NCBI GenBank assembly: GCA_051011415.1
Contig: JBPCTY010000147.1
Span: 1-64,000, forward strand
Direction: 5' to 3'
DNA from: SZUA-442 sp051011415
GTDB taxonomy: Bacteria; Actinomycetota; Acidimicrobiia; Spongiisociales; UBA5794
DNA length: 64,000 nucleotides
Made by a program: the position numbers and the translations under genes. The notes beneath the pieces were generated by a model. That model ran no database searches. It was not told the origin of the DNA and saw only the letters and a program-made list of their open reading frames with translations. Every line of letters begins with the position of its first letter. The stretch's first letter is position 1. Below are positions 50,507-58,938 of the stretch, one piece after another.

Positions 50507-51754
50507 ATGCAACGCACGCCGAGACTTTCGTTTGCGATCGCGGTTGTAGCAGTGCTCGCCCTGGGTGCCTGCTCACCGGGGGGAGACGAATCGACCGCAG
50601 CAACCTCTTCTTCCACTTCATCGGCGGCGACAACCTCCGCCGCGACCGGCGGATCGACCACGACCCAGCCAGGCACGCCATCAACCGATACGTCGACGAC
50701 GACGCTGCCCATAGAGAATCTGCACGTGATGCTCACCGAGGTTGGGGCTGGGTTTGTACACCCTGTCCTACTCGTCGCCGACCCGGATGGTGTGGACGAC
50801 TACGTTGTTGAACAGCGAGGGACGATTACGACGCTGACCGGGCGCCGACTTGCTCTCGACATTGCCGACGACGTCAGATTCGAGGGCGAGCAGGGACTCT
50901 TGGGTCTTGCGTTTCACCCCGACTTTGCATCCAACCGGCTCGCGTACGTGAACTATTCGGATGAAGACTCGGCCACGATCGTCGAAGAGTTCACGGTCGC
51001 TCCAGATGGCGATTTTGATGTCGCATCGCGACGAACGATCTTGCGGGTCGCACAGCCAGCGGGAAACCACAACGGAGGGATGATCGCCTTCGGTCCCGCT
51101 GGACATCTGTGGATCGGTATGGGTGACGGTGGTGGATCGAACGACCAGTTTGGTACCGCCCAGGACACAGCATCGCTTCTGGGGTCAATGCTTCGGATCT
51201 CTGTTGGGAGCGACACAGAAGGTGCGTATGACATCCCTGCTGACAACCCATTTGCCGGCGGAGCCGGAGGCGCTCCGGAGGTATGGGCGGTCGGTCTTCG
51301 CAATCCATGGCGTTTCAGTTTTGATGGTGCGGATGTCTGGATTGCAGATGTCGGGCAGGCGCGCATTGAGGAGGTCGACCTCGCAGATGCAACAGTCCCC
51401 GGACTGAACTATGGATGGTCTGTGATGGAGGGGTCGGAGTGCTTCCGCGAGGACAACTGCAATACGGAGCCTTTCGTTCTGCCGATAACCGAGTTCACCC
51501 ACGACGACGGGTGTTCGATCACAGGTGGCTACGTGTACCGGGGCAGTGCAATGCCTGAACTTGCCGGCCACTACTTCTATTCGGATTTCTGCGGCGGATT
51601 CCTCCGGTCCATTCGCCCCGGTGACGGTGATCGGGATTGGACACCCGATGTCGGTCGCATCCCGTCACCCACGGGCTTCGGTGTCGGGAGCGATGGAGAG
51701 ATGTACGTCGTGTCCCAAAGCGGCAGCATCGTCCGACTGGACCGCGCACCATGA
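50507..51754 (+). CDS. PQQ-dependent sugar-dehydrogenase-like lipoprotein (copy 2)
   Basis: This 415-residue paralogue of the divergent copy 1 has a lipobox LGACS, a Ser/Thr-rich spacer (~30-65) and the same propeller: QRGTITTLTGRRLA, QGLLGLAFHPDFASN, NHNGGMIAFGPAG, LWIGMGDGGGSND and NYGWSVMEG. The Cys pairs of the late loops (ECFREDNC, DGC) are also shared with copy 1. ATG 50507 starts the signal peptide. It overlaps ribokinase by ATGA, linking it to a sugar/nucleoside pathway. Confidence 0.87.
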   Translation: MQRTPRLSFAIAVVAVLALGACSPGGDESTAATSSSTSSAATTSAATGGSTTTQPGTPSTDTSTTTLPIENLHVMLTEVGAGFVHPVLLVADPDGVDDYVVEQRGTITTLTGRRLALDIADDVRFEGEQGLLGLAFHPDFASNRLAYVNYSDEDSATIVEEFTVAPDGDFDVASRRTILRVAQPAGNHNGGMIAFGPAGHLWIGMGDGGGSNDQFGTAQDTASLLGSMLRISVGSDTEGAYDIPADNPFAGGAGGAPEVWAVGLRNPWRFSFDGADVWIADVGQARIEEVDLADATVPGLNYGWSVMEGSECFREDNCNTEPFVLPITEFTHDDGCSITGGYVYRGSAMPELAGHYFYSDFCGGFLRSIRPGDGDRDWTPDVGRIPSPTGFGVGSDGEMYVVSQSGSIVRLDRAP

Positions 51755-52617
51755 TCGTCGTCGTTGGGTCTGCGAACCGCGATCTGACAACACAGGTTGA
51801 GCGACACCCCTTGCCTGGGGAAACAGTTGTCGCCCGACGGATGCGCGAATCCCACGGGGGAAAGGGAGCCAATCAAGCGGTTGCCGCTGCTCGGCTCGGC
51901 CAGTCGGTCTTGTTTGTTGGGGCCGTGGGCGACGACTCTGGAGCAGACGATCTTGTCGGCGAGCTCGTCGCCGAGGGTGTTGATACCTCGGTGGTATCCC
52001 GCATCGAAGGTCCGTCAGGTACGGCCTTCATCACCCTCGCCGACAATGCCGAGAACTCGATCGTCGTCGTGCCGGGCGCAAACGGAATGCTCGAGATAAG
52101 CCCTGCCCAAAGTGCGATGATCGCCACAGCGGATGTCGTCCTTGCGCAATGTGAGGTTCCTGTAGATGCGCTGGAAACGGCTCGCAATGCGGCGTCAGGG
52201 ATCTTTGTTCTCAACGCTGCTCCAGCTATCCGTTTGCCGCCGTCACTCATCGCATCGGTTGATGTGCTCGTGGTGAACCAGCACGAGCTTGTATCGCTCG
52301 CCGGGGGCACGGATCCGCAGTCCGCCCGCTCCCTCGGATGCGCGACCGTGGTGGTGACCCTCGGAGCTGATGGTGCCCAGATCGTGACAACCAGCGACAT
52401 CGGCTACGTGCCCGCTCCCGACGTTGCAGTACGCGACACGACCGGCGCAGGCGATGCGTTTTGCGGTGCGTTTGCGAGCGCCCTCTCTGATGGTCGGGAT
52501 GTGTTTGAAGCATCGGCATGGGGTGTCGCAGCAGGAAGCCACGCAACAACGATCGTCGGTGCGCGGTCTGGACCGAACCGGGCACGGCTTGAATCGTTGC
52601 TCAGGAGGAACACATGA
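51751..52617 (+). CDS. rbsK: Ribokinase-like PfkB-family sugar kinase
   Basis: This 288-residue kinase has both PfkB signatures: GGKGANQAVAAARLG near residue 40 and the C-terminal DTTGAGDAFCGAFAS with the catalytic Asp. The N-terminal VVVGSANRDLTTQVER matches ribokinases. It would phosphorylate ribose released by the nucleoside hydrolase encoded next. It overlaps both neighbours by ATGA. Deoxyribokinase or another pentose kinase are alternatives. Confidence 0.87.
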   Translation: MIVVVGSANRDLTTQVERHPLPGETVVARRMRESHGGKGANQAVAAARLGQSVLFVGAVGDDSGADDLVGELVAEGVDTSVVSRIEGPSGTAFITLADNAENSIVVVPGANGMLEISPAQSAMIATADVVLAQCEVPVDALETARNAASGIFVLNAAPAIRLPPSLIASVDVLVVNQHELVSLAGGTDPQSARSLGCATVVVTLGADGAQIVTTSDIGYVPAPDVAVRDTTGAGDAFCGAFASALSDGRDVFEASAWGVAAGSHATTIVGARSGPNRARLESLLRRNT

Positions 52618-53537
52618 CGAGACCCATCATCATCGATACGGACCCCGGCCAGGACGACGCGCTTGCCATTCTTCTGGCTCTTGCGTCGCCCGAGCTCGAT
52701 GTTCTCGCCATCACGACGGTGGCGGGAAATGTGCCTCAACCCACTGTGACCGATAACTCGAGAGCCCTGCTGGAGCTTGCGGGCCGGACCGATATACCTG
52801 TGTACAAAGGATGCGAGCGGCCGCTGATCCGCAAGCTATACACCGCTGAGTACGTTCACGGTGATTCGGGCGTCGATGGCGCAGATCTGCCAACTCCGAC
52901 TGTTGCCGCTGAGCCGGGGCACGCCGTCGATCTCCTCATCGAGGCTTGTCTCGACGCTGACGAACCGATCACGCTTTGTCCGATCGGGCCATTGACGAAC
53001 ATCGGAATGGCGATCGCGAAGGAGCCGTCGATCACCTCGTTGATCCGGGAGATCGTTTGGATGGGCGGCGCATTCGACGAACCAGGCAACACGACTGACC
53101 TCGCCGAATTCAATGCCTATGTAGACCCACACGCTGCGGCAATCGTGTTCAATGCACCTGTTCCGCTGACCGTGTTCCCACTCGATGTCACGCACAAGGC
53201 GTTGATGACACCGAACTATGTCAATGCGCTGGAGACGGTGGGAACTCCTGTCGCCAAGGCATCGGCCGGCATGATCCGGTTCTACGAACAGTACGACATC
53301 GAGAAGTACCGAATAGTCGGCGCCCCGATGCACGACCCGTGTGTCATCGCATATCTGGTGGATCCAACGCTCTTCTCGGGCGAGCAGGGGCCGATTGATA
53401 TCGACATCGTGAACGAAGCAACGATCGGAAACACATTCTTCTCGGATCGCGATCTGCCAGGGCCACGAACAGTGATGACCACGGTGGATAGCGATCGATT
53501 CTTCTCCATGTTGGTCGAACGAGTGGCGACCCTGTGA
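52614..53537 (+). CDS. Inosine-uridine preferring nucleoside hydrolase family protein
   Basis: The enzyme splits the N-glycosidic bond of ribonucleosides, giving base and ribose. The 307-residue protein has the Ca2+-binding N-terminal DTDPGQDDALAI (Gln replaces the usual Ile or Val), ALASPELDVLAITTV, the central NIGMAIAKEPS and WMGGAFDEPGN, and a late MHDPCVIAYL that carries the final Asp ligand. It fits directly upstream logic with ribokinase. Overlap is ATGA before it and GTGA after it. Confidence 0.92.
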   Translation: MTRPIIIDTDPGQDDALAILLALASPELDVLAITTVAGNVPQPTVTDNSRALLELAGRTDIPVYKGCERPLIRKLYTAEYVHGDSGVDGADLPTPTVAAEPGHAVDLLIEACLDADEPITLCPIGPLTNIGMAIAKEPSITSLIREIVWMGGAFDEPGNTTDLAEFNAYVDPHAAAIVFNAPVPLTVFPLDVTHKALMTPNYVNALETVGTPVAKASAGMIRFYEQYDIEKYRIVGAPMHDPCVIAYLVDPTLFSGEQGPIDIDIVNEATIGNTFFSDRDLPGPRTVMTTVDSDRFFSMLVERVATL

Positions 53538-54661
53538 GCAACGGACCGCTCGCGGGCACCACGGTTGTTGAGTTCGCGGGGATTGGGCCTGGTCCCTTCG
53601 CGTGCAGCCTGCTCGCAGACCTTGGTGCCCTCGTGGTGCGGGTGGAGAAGCCAGGAGCCGCAGATGTCGCGGTCCCCGGCGCAACCAGGCTTGGTGTTCG
53701 CCGCCGGCTGGTGATTGAGGCAGATCTCAAGACGGACGCGGGCATTGTCGCGGTGCGAAGCCTTCTCGCTCATTGCGATGCGGTTGTTGAGGGCTTTCGG
53801 CCGGGTGTGATGGAGCGCCTCGGATTTGGACCGGAGGACGTGCACGCACAGAACAAGACTTTGGTCTACGTTCGGATATCGGGCTGGGGGCAGGACGGCC
53901 CCTATGCGTCGATGGCTGGACATGACATCAACTACATCGGGCTGAGCGGTGTGCTTGCGGCGATCGGTACCGATGAGCCAACGCCTCCACTGAACCTGAT
54001 CGGCGACTACGCCGGTGGGGCGCTCTTTGCGGTCGTCGGCGCACTGGCGGGCATCCTCAGCGCGCGAGAGAGCGGCGAGGGAAGTGTTGTCGACGCAGCG
54101 ATGGTGGATGGCTCATTCGCCCTGCTCGGTCCGATCGCTGATCTCATGGCGAAGGGTCTGTGGACGACCGAGCGAAACTCGAACCTTCTTGACGGTGGTG
54201 CGCCCTTCTATCGCACCTATCGGACGCAGGACGACGAGTACGTTGCAGTTGGAGCGCTCGAACCAGCCTTCTACTCCGAGCTGTTGGACGGACTGGACCT
54301 GGACGTTGAGGCCATTCCGGACCGCACAGACAAGTCGGCGTGGCCGGAACTCCAGACGCTGTTTGCGGAGCGGTTTGCTGCAAGAACTCGAAGCGAATGG
54401 GCGGAGGTCTTCGATGGCACGGATGCATGCGTGACACCCGTGTTGTCCATGGACGAGGTTGGGGCGCATCCGCACAATGACATGCGAGGCCTCGTGACAT
54501 CGTGGGAGGACCAGGCAGTTGCCGAGATTGCTCCGCGGATGGGGTCCGTCCGCCCGCTTTACCGTGCGGACGCCGACGTTTCCGATACTCTTGTCGCACT
54601 CGGCATGCAACATGGGGTTGCAAACAGCCTCGCAGCCGCAGAGAAGAGCTATTGGGTGTAA
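53534..54661 (+). CDS. Alpha-methylacyl-CoA racemase-like CaiB/BaiF (CoA-transferase family III) protein
   Basis: This 375-residue protein matches alpha-methylacyl-CoA racemases, which interconvert (2R)- and (2S)-methylacyl-CoA. It has the family III N-terminus VVEFAGIGPGPFACSLLADLGA, FRPGVMERLG, and the racemase pair: His in GHDINYIGLSG and Asp in LNLIGDYAGGA. NLLDGGAPFY is typical of racemases rather than transferases. GTG 53534 overlaps the nucleoside hydrolase by GTGA. Its presence at the end of a nucleoside operon is unexpected; it could serve the lipid-degradation island instead. Confidence 0.88.
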   Translation: MSNGPLAGTTVVEFAGIGPGPFACSLLADLGALVVRVEKPGAADVAVPGATRLGVRRRLVIEADLKTDAGIVAVRSLLAHCDAVVEGFRPGVMERLGFGPEDVHAQNKTLVYVRISGWGQDGPYASMAGHDINYIGLSGVLAAIGTDEPTPPLNLIGDYAGGALFAVVGALAGILSARESGEGSVVDAAMVDGSFALLGPIADLMAKGLWTTERNSNLLDGGAPFYRTYRTQDDEYVAVGALEPAFYSELLDGLDLDVEAIPDRTDKSAWPELQTLFAERFAARTRSEWAEVFDGTDACVTPVLSMDEVGAHPHNDMRGLVTSWEDQAVAEIAPRMGSVRPLYRADADVSDTLVALGMQHGVANSLAAAEKSYWV

Positions 54662-54695
54662 AAGGTCAACGTCGACACCTTCTGTAGGAGGGACG

Positions 54696-56138
54696 ATGAG
54701 AGCGGTTGTAGTGGGTGCAGGAGCGAGCGCCCGCGAACTTATCCGACGTCTCGGTGACAGCTGGGAGGTCACGGTTATCGATCCGGACCCGGACCGATTG
54801 CGTCTCGCCGAGAAGGTTCGCAACGTCGACAGCGTCGTCGGCGATGGTTCGAGCGCTCTCGTATTGCGCAACGCCGGGATAGAAACAGCCGTCACGGTCG
54901 TTGCGGCCACCGGTTCCGACGACGTCAACCTCGAAGTCACGAGACTTGCGCACGAAGCAGGAGTGGAACAGGTCGTGGCGGTGGTCCGACTTCCCGATCG
55001 GTTGGACGAGTATCGGGATCTCGGAGCCGAGTGCGTGACACCGGCGTCGCTTTCGGGTCGCGATCTTGAGATCGCCATGGAGCCGAGGAAGCTGACGTCA
55101 ACCACGTTCGCTGAGGGCAAGGCCGAGGCCATCGAATTCGAAATCACGCCGGATTCACCCGTGCAGGGGATGGCGTTGAAGGAGATTCACTCAGAGAAGT
55201 GGGTTGTTGCAGCAATCCTCAGAGATGATCGACTGGTTGTCCCACACGGCGCCACCCGATTGCTCACTGGCGACCGTGTGACGGTCGTGGGGTCCGCTAC
55301 CGACTTCGCCCAGGTCGTTCGGACGTTTGCAGGCGGCGTGTCAAGATTCCCTCTCAACTTTGGACGCCGCGTCATCGCTCCGCTCCGAAACCGCCAGGAC
55401 CTCGAGACTGCCGTTCTTGAAGCAGCGAACTTTGTACGAAACTCCAACGCGGTCGAGCTCATCCTCGTCCATCGGGATCCCGCAAAGATCAAGAATGCGG
55501 GCGATGCTCAGGATCTCGAAGCCCTGATCGCCGAGACCTCCGCCGAGGCGCTCGGAATCGAGGTGGAGCACAGGTCCGTCGACACCGACCCGTATGCCGC
55601 GTTGAGCGAGGTCGCTCTCAACGAGAGTGTCGGCGTCATATGTGTCCCGTTGGCAACAAGATCTGCAACCCGGCCTTTTGCAGGTGTACCGAGGGCGCTG
55701 AACCGGTTGGGACGCACCGGGCTCCCGGTGCTGCTGGCCAGGGGAGATGCGCGCTTCTCCTCGATTGTCGCGCCAAGTCGGCGGACTATCTCTGGTGACG
55801 GGGCGGAGCGCGCCGCGATCGACATTGCAAAACGGTCTGGCAGCAAGGTGATCGGCGTGGCGGTTGCCAACCCAACCTTCATGGGTTCAGACGACTTGAT
55901 GGAGAAGAAGCACGCAACGGCATGGCTGCGGCAAGAGGCATCGGTCCAGGAGGTCGAAGTCGAACGTCATGTGGTACGAGGCAACCCGGTAAAGGTTCTC
56001 GGCGAGATCACAGAGTCGGATCGTCTGCTTGTCGTCTCGATGCCTGAGCTTCCGATCAGCAGGCTGAACCCAGGGATTGCCGTGTGGGCCGCAGCAAGAG
56101 GCGACGGCTCCGTCCTCTTCGTTCCGGTGGGCGACTGA
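54696..56138 (+). CDS. RCK (TrkA-N/TrkA-C) protein fused to two Usp-like domains
   Basis: This 480-residue cytoplasmic protein has an RCK_N domain (residues 1-115) with the NAD motif VVGAGASARELIRRLG and VIDPDPDR. A TrkA-C domain (~125-205, PVQGMALKEIHSEKWVVAA) follows. Two universal-stress-protein-like regions (~235-355 and ~365-480) come next. RCK domains gate K+ channels and antiporters by nucleotide binding. TAGGAGGG precedes ATG 54696. The CPA2 antiporter gene follows with a one-base gap, so this is very likely its regulatory subunit. Confidence 0.82.
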   Translation: MRAVVVGAGASARELIRRLGDSWEVTVIDPDPDRLRLAEKVRNVDSVVGDGSSALVLRNAGIETAVTVVAATGSDDVNLEVTRLAHEAGVEQVVAVVRLPDRLDEYRDLGAECVTPASLSGRDLEIAMEPRKLTSTTFAEGKAEAIEFEITPDSPVQGMALKEIHSEKWVVAAILRDDRLVVPHGATRLLTGDRVTVVGSATDFAQVVRTFAGGVSRFPLNFGRRVIAPLRNRQDLETAVLEAANFVRNSNAVELILVHRDPAKIKNAGDAQDLEALIAETSAEALGIEVEHRSVDTDPYAALSEVALNESVGVICVPLATRSATRPFAGVPRALNRLGRTGLPVLLARGDARFSSIVAPSRRTISGDGAERAAIDIAKRSGSKVIGVAVANPTFMGSDDLMEKKHATAWLRQEASVQEVEVERHVVRGNPVKVLGEITESDRLLVVSMPELPISRLNPGIAVWAAARGDGSVLFVPVGD

Positions 56139-56139
56139 C

Positions 56140-57387
56140 GTGGAGTTTGTCGTCGCCGTCGCGACGGAGGAGATTCTGCCGAGCGGTCTGACGTTCATTG
56201 TGATCGGCTTCGCTGCGTTCCTTCTCCCACTTGTTGCGCGGGTTGTGCGGGTGCCTGCGGTTGTGCTTGAGATCCTCTTTGGGCTCCTGATCGGTCCGCA
56301 TGTGATCGGTCTGATCGGGTCAGAGACCGTTGGCGAAGGGTTCGTTCTCGTTCTGGCGGAGATCGGACTCTTTCTGCTGATGTTCCTTGCGGGGTTTGAG
56401 ATCGACTTCGGGTCGCTTGAACGGGAGGGGAGAGGCCCGATTCTGTTCGGTCTCGGTTTCTTCGCCGTCGTCGTCGGATTGTCGTGGTTTGGTCTTGGAT
56501 TCGTCGAACTCGGAGGGACCAACGAGCGGATCTATATGACGCTGCTCATCTCCGCCGCTTCAGTCGGGATCATCATCCCGGCACTCCGGTCGACCGGCCG
56601 CGGTGCGACCAAGCAAGGTCAGATGACGATCGTGATTGGTATCCTTGCTGAGTTCCTGGCTGCGACCGGCATCATCGTGTTCTCCGTTTGGTACCAGCAC
56701 GGATGGAGCATGCAGCTGCTGGCTGTGCCTCTCTTTGCGATCATCTTGCTGGTCTCTCTCTGGCTCATGCGATCTCTTGCGTGGTGGTTCCCTGAGAGGG
56801 CGGAGAGGCTCTTTTCCGGCCACGATCCGGACGAGATCGGAATCCGTTTCAGCTTGGCACTTCTCTTCGTGTTCGTTGGACTGTCCCTCGTACTCGGTAT
56901 GGATCCCATTCTCGGGGCGTTCATGGCAGGAGCGATCTTCGCCTTCGTCTTCAGGGACAGCGGCGATCTTGAGGAGCGTCTGTCGGGATTCGCATACGGA
57001 TTCCTCATTCCGATCTTCTTCATATCGGTGGGAATCCGGTTCCCGCTCGATGCGCTAGCCGATCCAGCGGTTCTGATCGCGGCGTTGTCGATCATCGCTG
57101 TTGCGATTGCAGCCAAACTGATTCCATCCCCCCTCCTTATGCTCCGAGGTTTGTCGTTCAAGGACAGCGCGGGGGCGGGTGTACTCCTCGCCGGTCAACT
57201 CTCGGTCATCATTGCATTGGCTGAGGTTGGCGTTGCCCTCGGGATTGTCGGTGAGGGCGTGTCGGCCGGAGCGGTCCTACTCGTTGGCGTGACCGCACTG
57301 CTGTCGCCCGTGATCTTCAAGATTCTCTCGCCACCGATTGAGCCAACGACCGCCGACAGTCGCACGGTTTCGGCAAGCCGGCCATGA
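56140..57387 (+). CDS. CPA2-family cation:proton antiporter (KefB/NapA type)
   Basis: This 415-residue membrane protein has about 12-13 hydrophobic segments. It begins at GTG 56140, one base after the RCK-Usp stop. Conserved segments include LEILFGLLIGPHVIGLIG, LFLLMFLAGFEID, DPILGAFMAGAIFA (ion-site Asp region), FFISVGIR and AGQLSVIIALAEVG. It lacks its own RCK domain, which is supplied in trans by the upstream gene. K+/H+ or Na+/H+ exchange are both possible. A FlgM-like mini-gene overlaps its end by ATGA. Confidence 0.88.
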   Translation: MEFVVAVATEEILPSGLTFIVIGFAAFLLPLVARVVRVPAVVLEILFGLLIGPHVIGLIGSETVGEGFVLVLAEIGLFLLMFLAGFEIDFGSLEREGRGPILFGLGFFAVVVGLSWFGLGFVELGGTNERIYMTLLISAASVGIIIPALRSTGRGATKQGQMTIVIGILAEFLAATGIIVFSVWYQHGWSMQLLAVPLFAIILLVSLWLMRSLAWWFPERAERLFSGHDPDEIGIRFSLALLFVFVGLSLVLGMDPILGAFMAGAIFAFVFRDSGDLEERLSGFAYGFLIPIFFISVGIRFPLDALADPAVLIAALSIIAVAIAAKLIPSPLLMLRGLSFKDSAGAGVLLAGQLSVIIALAEVGVALGIVGEGVSAGAVLLVGVTALLSPVIFKILSPPIEPTTADSRTVSASRP

Positions 57388-57578
57388 ACGACAATCGTCT
57401 CGACACGATCAGCAGACAGGTTGCAGACGGCGAGTACGCAGTGGATTCGATCTCCGTCGCCGATGCGATTCTGCGGCGATGGACAATGATCGATGTTGTC
57501 GAACTATTCGAGGAGGCTCAGTCCGGGGCGCCTGCGGATACGGTTGCGTCGGATGACGGGTCGGATTCGAGTCGCTGA
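57384..57578 (+). CDS. FlgM-like (anti-sigma-28-type) small protein
   Basis: A 64-residue protein starts on an ATGA overlap with the antiporter gene. Its first half (LDTISRQVADGEYAVDSISV, then ADAILRR) matches the FlgM core, usually I-x-x-x-I-x-x-G-x-Y-x-V-D followed by V-A-x-x-I-L. The C-terminus is acidic. FlgM restrains the flagellar sigma factor, but no flagellar genes are in the window, so its target is unknown. Its 3' third (61 bases) is antisense to the 3' end of the DUF368 gene. Confidence rests on the overlap start and the motif. Confidence 0.6.
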   Translation: MNDNRLDTISRQVADGEYAVDSISVADAILRRWTMIDVVELFEEAQSGAPADTVASDDGSDSSR

Positions 57579-58453
57579 GCGAACCGCCCGATAACGATGA
57601 CGGCGATCATCGCAATCAACGCACACAGAAGTGCAAGCGGCACTTGTGAATCAGGCGTACCGAGCTCGGTCGACTCGACTCCGAGTGGCCACGGCCACAG
57701 GACACGCACCGAACCAGCCATCAGACCGATCAGGACGGCAAGGACGAGGTCGTGGTGCGACCGGAGAGCCCGGTAGAGCAGCTGGGAAAACAGTGCAAGA
57801 CCGATGATTGCTCCAAGCCCAAAGACCGCAAGGGATGCGAAGTCGCGGTCGGTTACGGCCGACAGCACAGGTCCGTACATGCCCATGACAACGAGTAGGA
57901 AAGAGCCAGAGATGCCCGGCAGGATCATCGCGCAGATCGCAATGGCTCCCGCAAAGAAGAATGCGATCAGAGCTGGTTCGGCAGCCTGGGAAACGCTCTC
58001 CTCGGTTGTTCCACCACGAAGGCCGAGCAACACAAAGACGATTGCTCCGACCCCGAGTGCAATCCACGCATGTCTGCTGGTGGGTGAACCGATCAGTTTC
58101 CAAGCGATGACGACTGAACCGGCGACCAATCCAAGGAAGATTGATGCCATGATCACCGGCTGGTCCTCGAGTAGCTGTTCGATCACATGGGCCAGAGAGA
58201 ACAATGCGATCAGCACTCCGAGGCCCAGCGGAATGATGAACGACCAGTCCACCGCACCAAACCAGCGCTTGAACCCTTCGATGTCGCCCTTGACGAGTGC
58301 GCCGAGCGCAGACGACCCTGCACGCACGGATGTGATCAGTCGCTCGTAAATGCCGAAGACCAGGGCGATGGTGCCCCCTGAAACGCCTGGCACGATATCT
58401 GCAGCACCCATGGCAAAGCCGCGCACGGTCGTGAAGAGAGCCCTCAAAAGCAT
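57518..58453 (-). CDS. DUF368 (PopT-like) polytopic membrane protein
   Basis: This membrane protein of about 311 residues has some nine hydrophobic spans. The DUF368 signature is at the start: RGFAMGAADIVPGVSGGTIA, repeated in inverted form later as MILPGISGSFLLVVMGMY. DUF368 proteins (PopT) have been linked to undecaprenyl-phosphate translocation; by family membership this one may recycle the cell-wall carrier lipid. The start is uncertain: ATG 58453 or GTG 58474, the latter only five bases from the divergent dtd start. Its end is antisense to the FlgM-like gene. Confidence 0.87.
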   Translation of the reverse strand: MLLRALFTTVRGFAMGAADIVPGVSGGTIALVFGIYERLITSVRAGSSALGALVKGDIEGFKRWFGAVDWSFIIPLGLGVLIALFSLAHVIEQLLEDQPVIMASIFLGLVAGSVVIAWKLIGSPTSRHAWIALGVGAIVFVLLGLRGGTTEESVSQAAEPALIAFFFAGAIAICAMILPGISGSFLLVVMGMYGPVLSAVTDRDFASLAVFGLGAIIGLALFSQLLYRALRSHHDLVLAVLIGLMAGSVRVLWPWPLGVESTELGTPDSQVPLALLCALIAMIAVIVIGRFAQRLESDPSSDATVSAGAPD

Positions 58454-58479
58454 CGTGCGAGTGTAGGTTCGCACCAGTC

Positions 58480-58935
58480 ATGCGAGCGGTTCTTCAAAGA
58501 GTGTCCAGCGCTGAGGTGACTGTTGATGGCGCCGTCGTTGGCAGCATCGACGGCGGCATTGCGATGCTCGTGGCGGTGTGGGAGGACGACACCGCCGAAG
58601 ACGCCATTGCGCTTGCAGACAAGACCGCGAACCTGCGGATCTTTGCGGACGATGACAATCAGATGAACCGGTCGCTGCTGGATATCGGCGGTTCTGTGCT
58701 CCTGGTCTCCCAGTTCACGCTCGCAGCCGATGTGCGGAAGGGTCGACGACCGAGTTTCACGCGAGCTGCGGCGCCCGATGAGGCGCAGCGGCTCATCCTG
58801 CGGATTGCCGACCAACTCTCCGCCGCAGGCGTCGAGGTCGAACACGGTGTGTTCGGGGCGATGATGGAGGTGTCGCTTGTCAACGACGGCCCCGTGACAA
58901 TCGTCGTTGAGGTCGTCGGTGGCTCGGTGCAGTAG
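58480..58935 (+). CDS. dtd: D-aminoacyl-tRNA deacylase
   Basis: Dtd removes D-amino acids (and glycine) mis-attached to tRNAs. The 151-residue protein has all family segments: MRAVLQRVSSAEVTVDG at the start, LLVSQFTLAADVRKGRRPSF (the S-Q-F-T motif) and EVSLVNDGPVTI. The usual cross-subunit Gly-Pro motif is NDGPVT here, as in the bacterial form. Length is normal. It is divergent from the DUF368 gene. Confidence 0.96.
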   Translation: MRAVLQRVSSAEVTVDGAVVGSIDGGIAMLVAVWEDDTAEDAIALADKTANLRIFADDDNQMNRSLLDIGGSVLLVSQFTLAADVRKGRRPSFTRAAAPDEAQRLILRIADQLSAAGVEVEHGVFGAMMEVSLVNDGPVTIVVEVVGGSVQ

Positions 58936-58938
58936 CCG

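Noticed and set aside
54113..55147. Long open frame (344 codons) on the minus strand
   Set aside because: It is antisense to the racemase and RCK-Usp genes, both with clear motifs.
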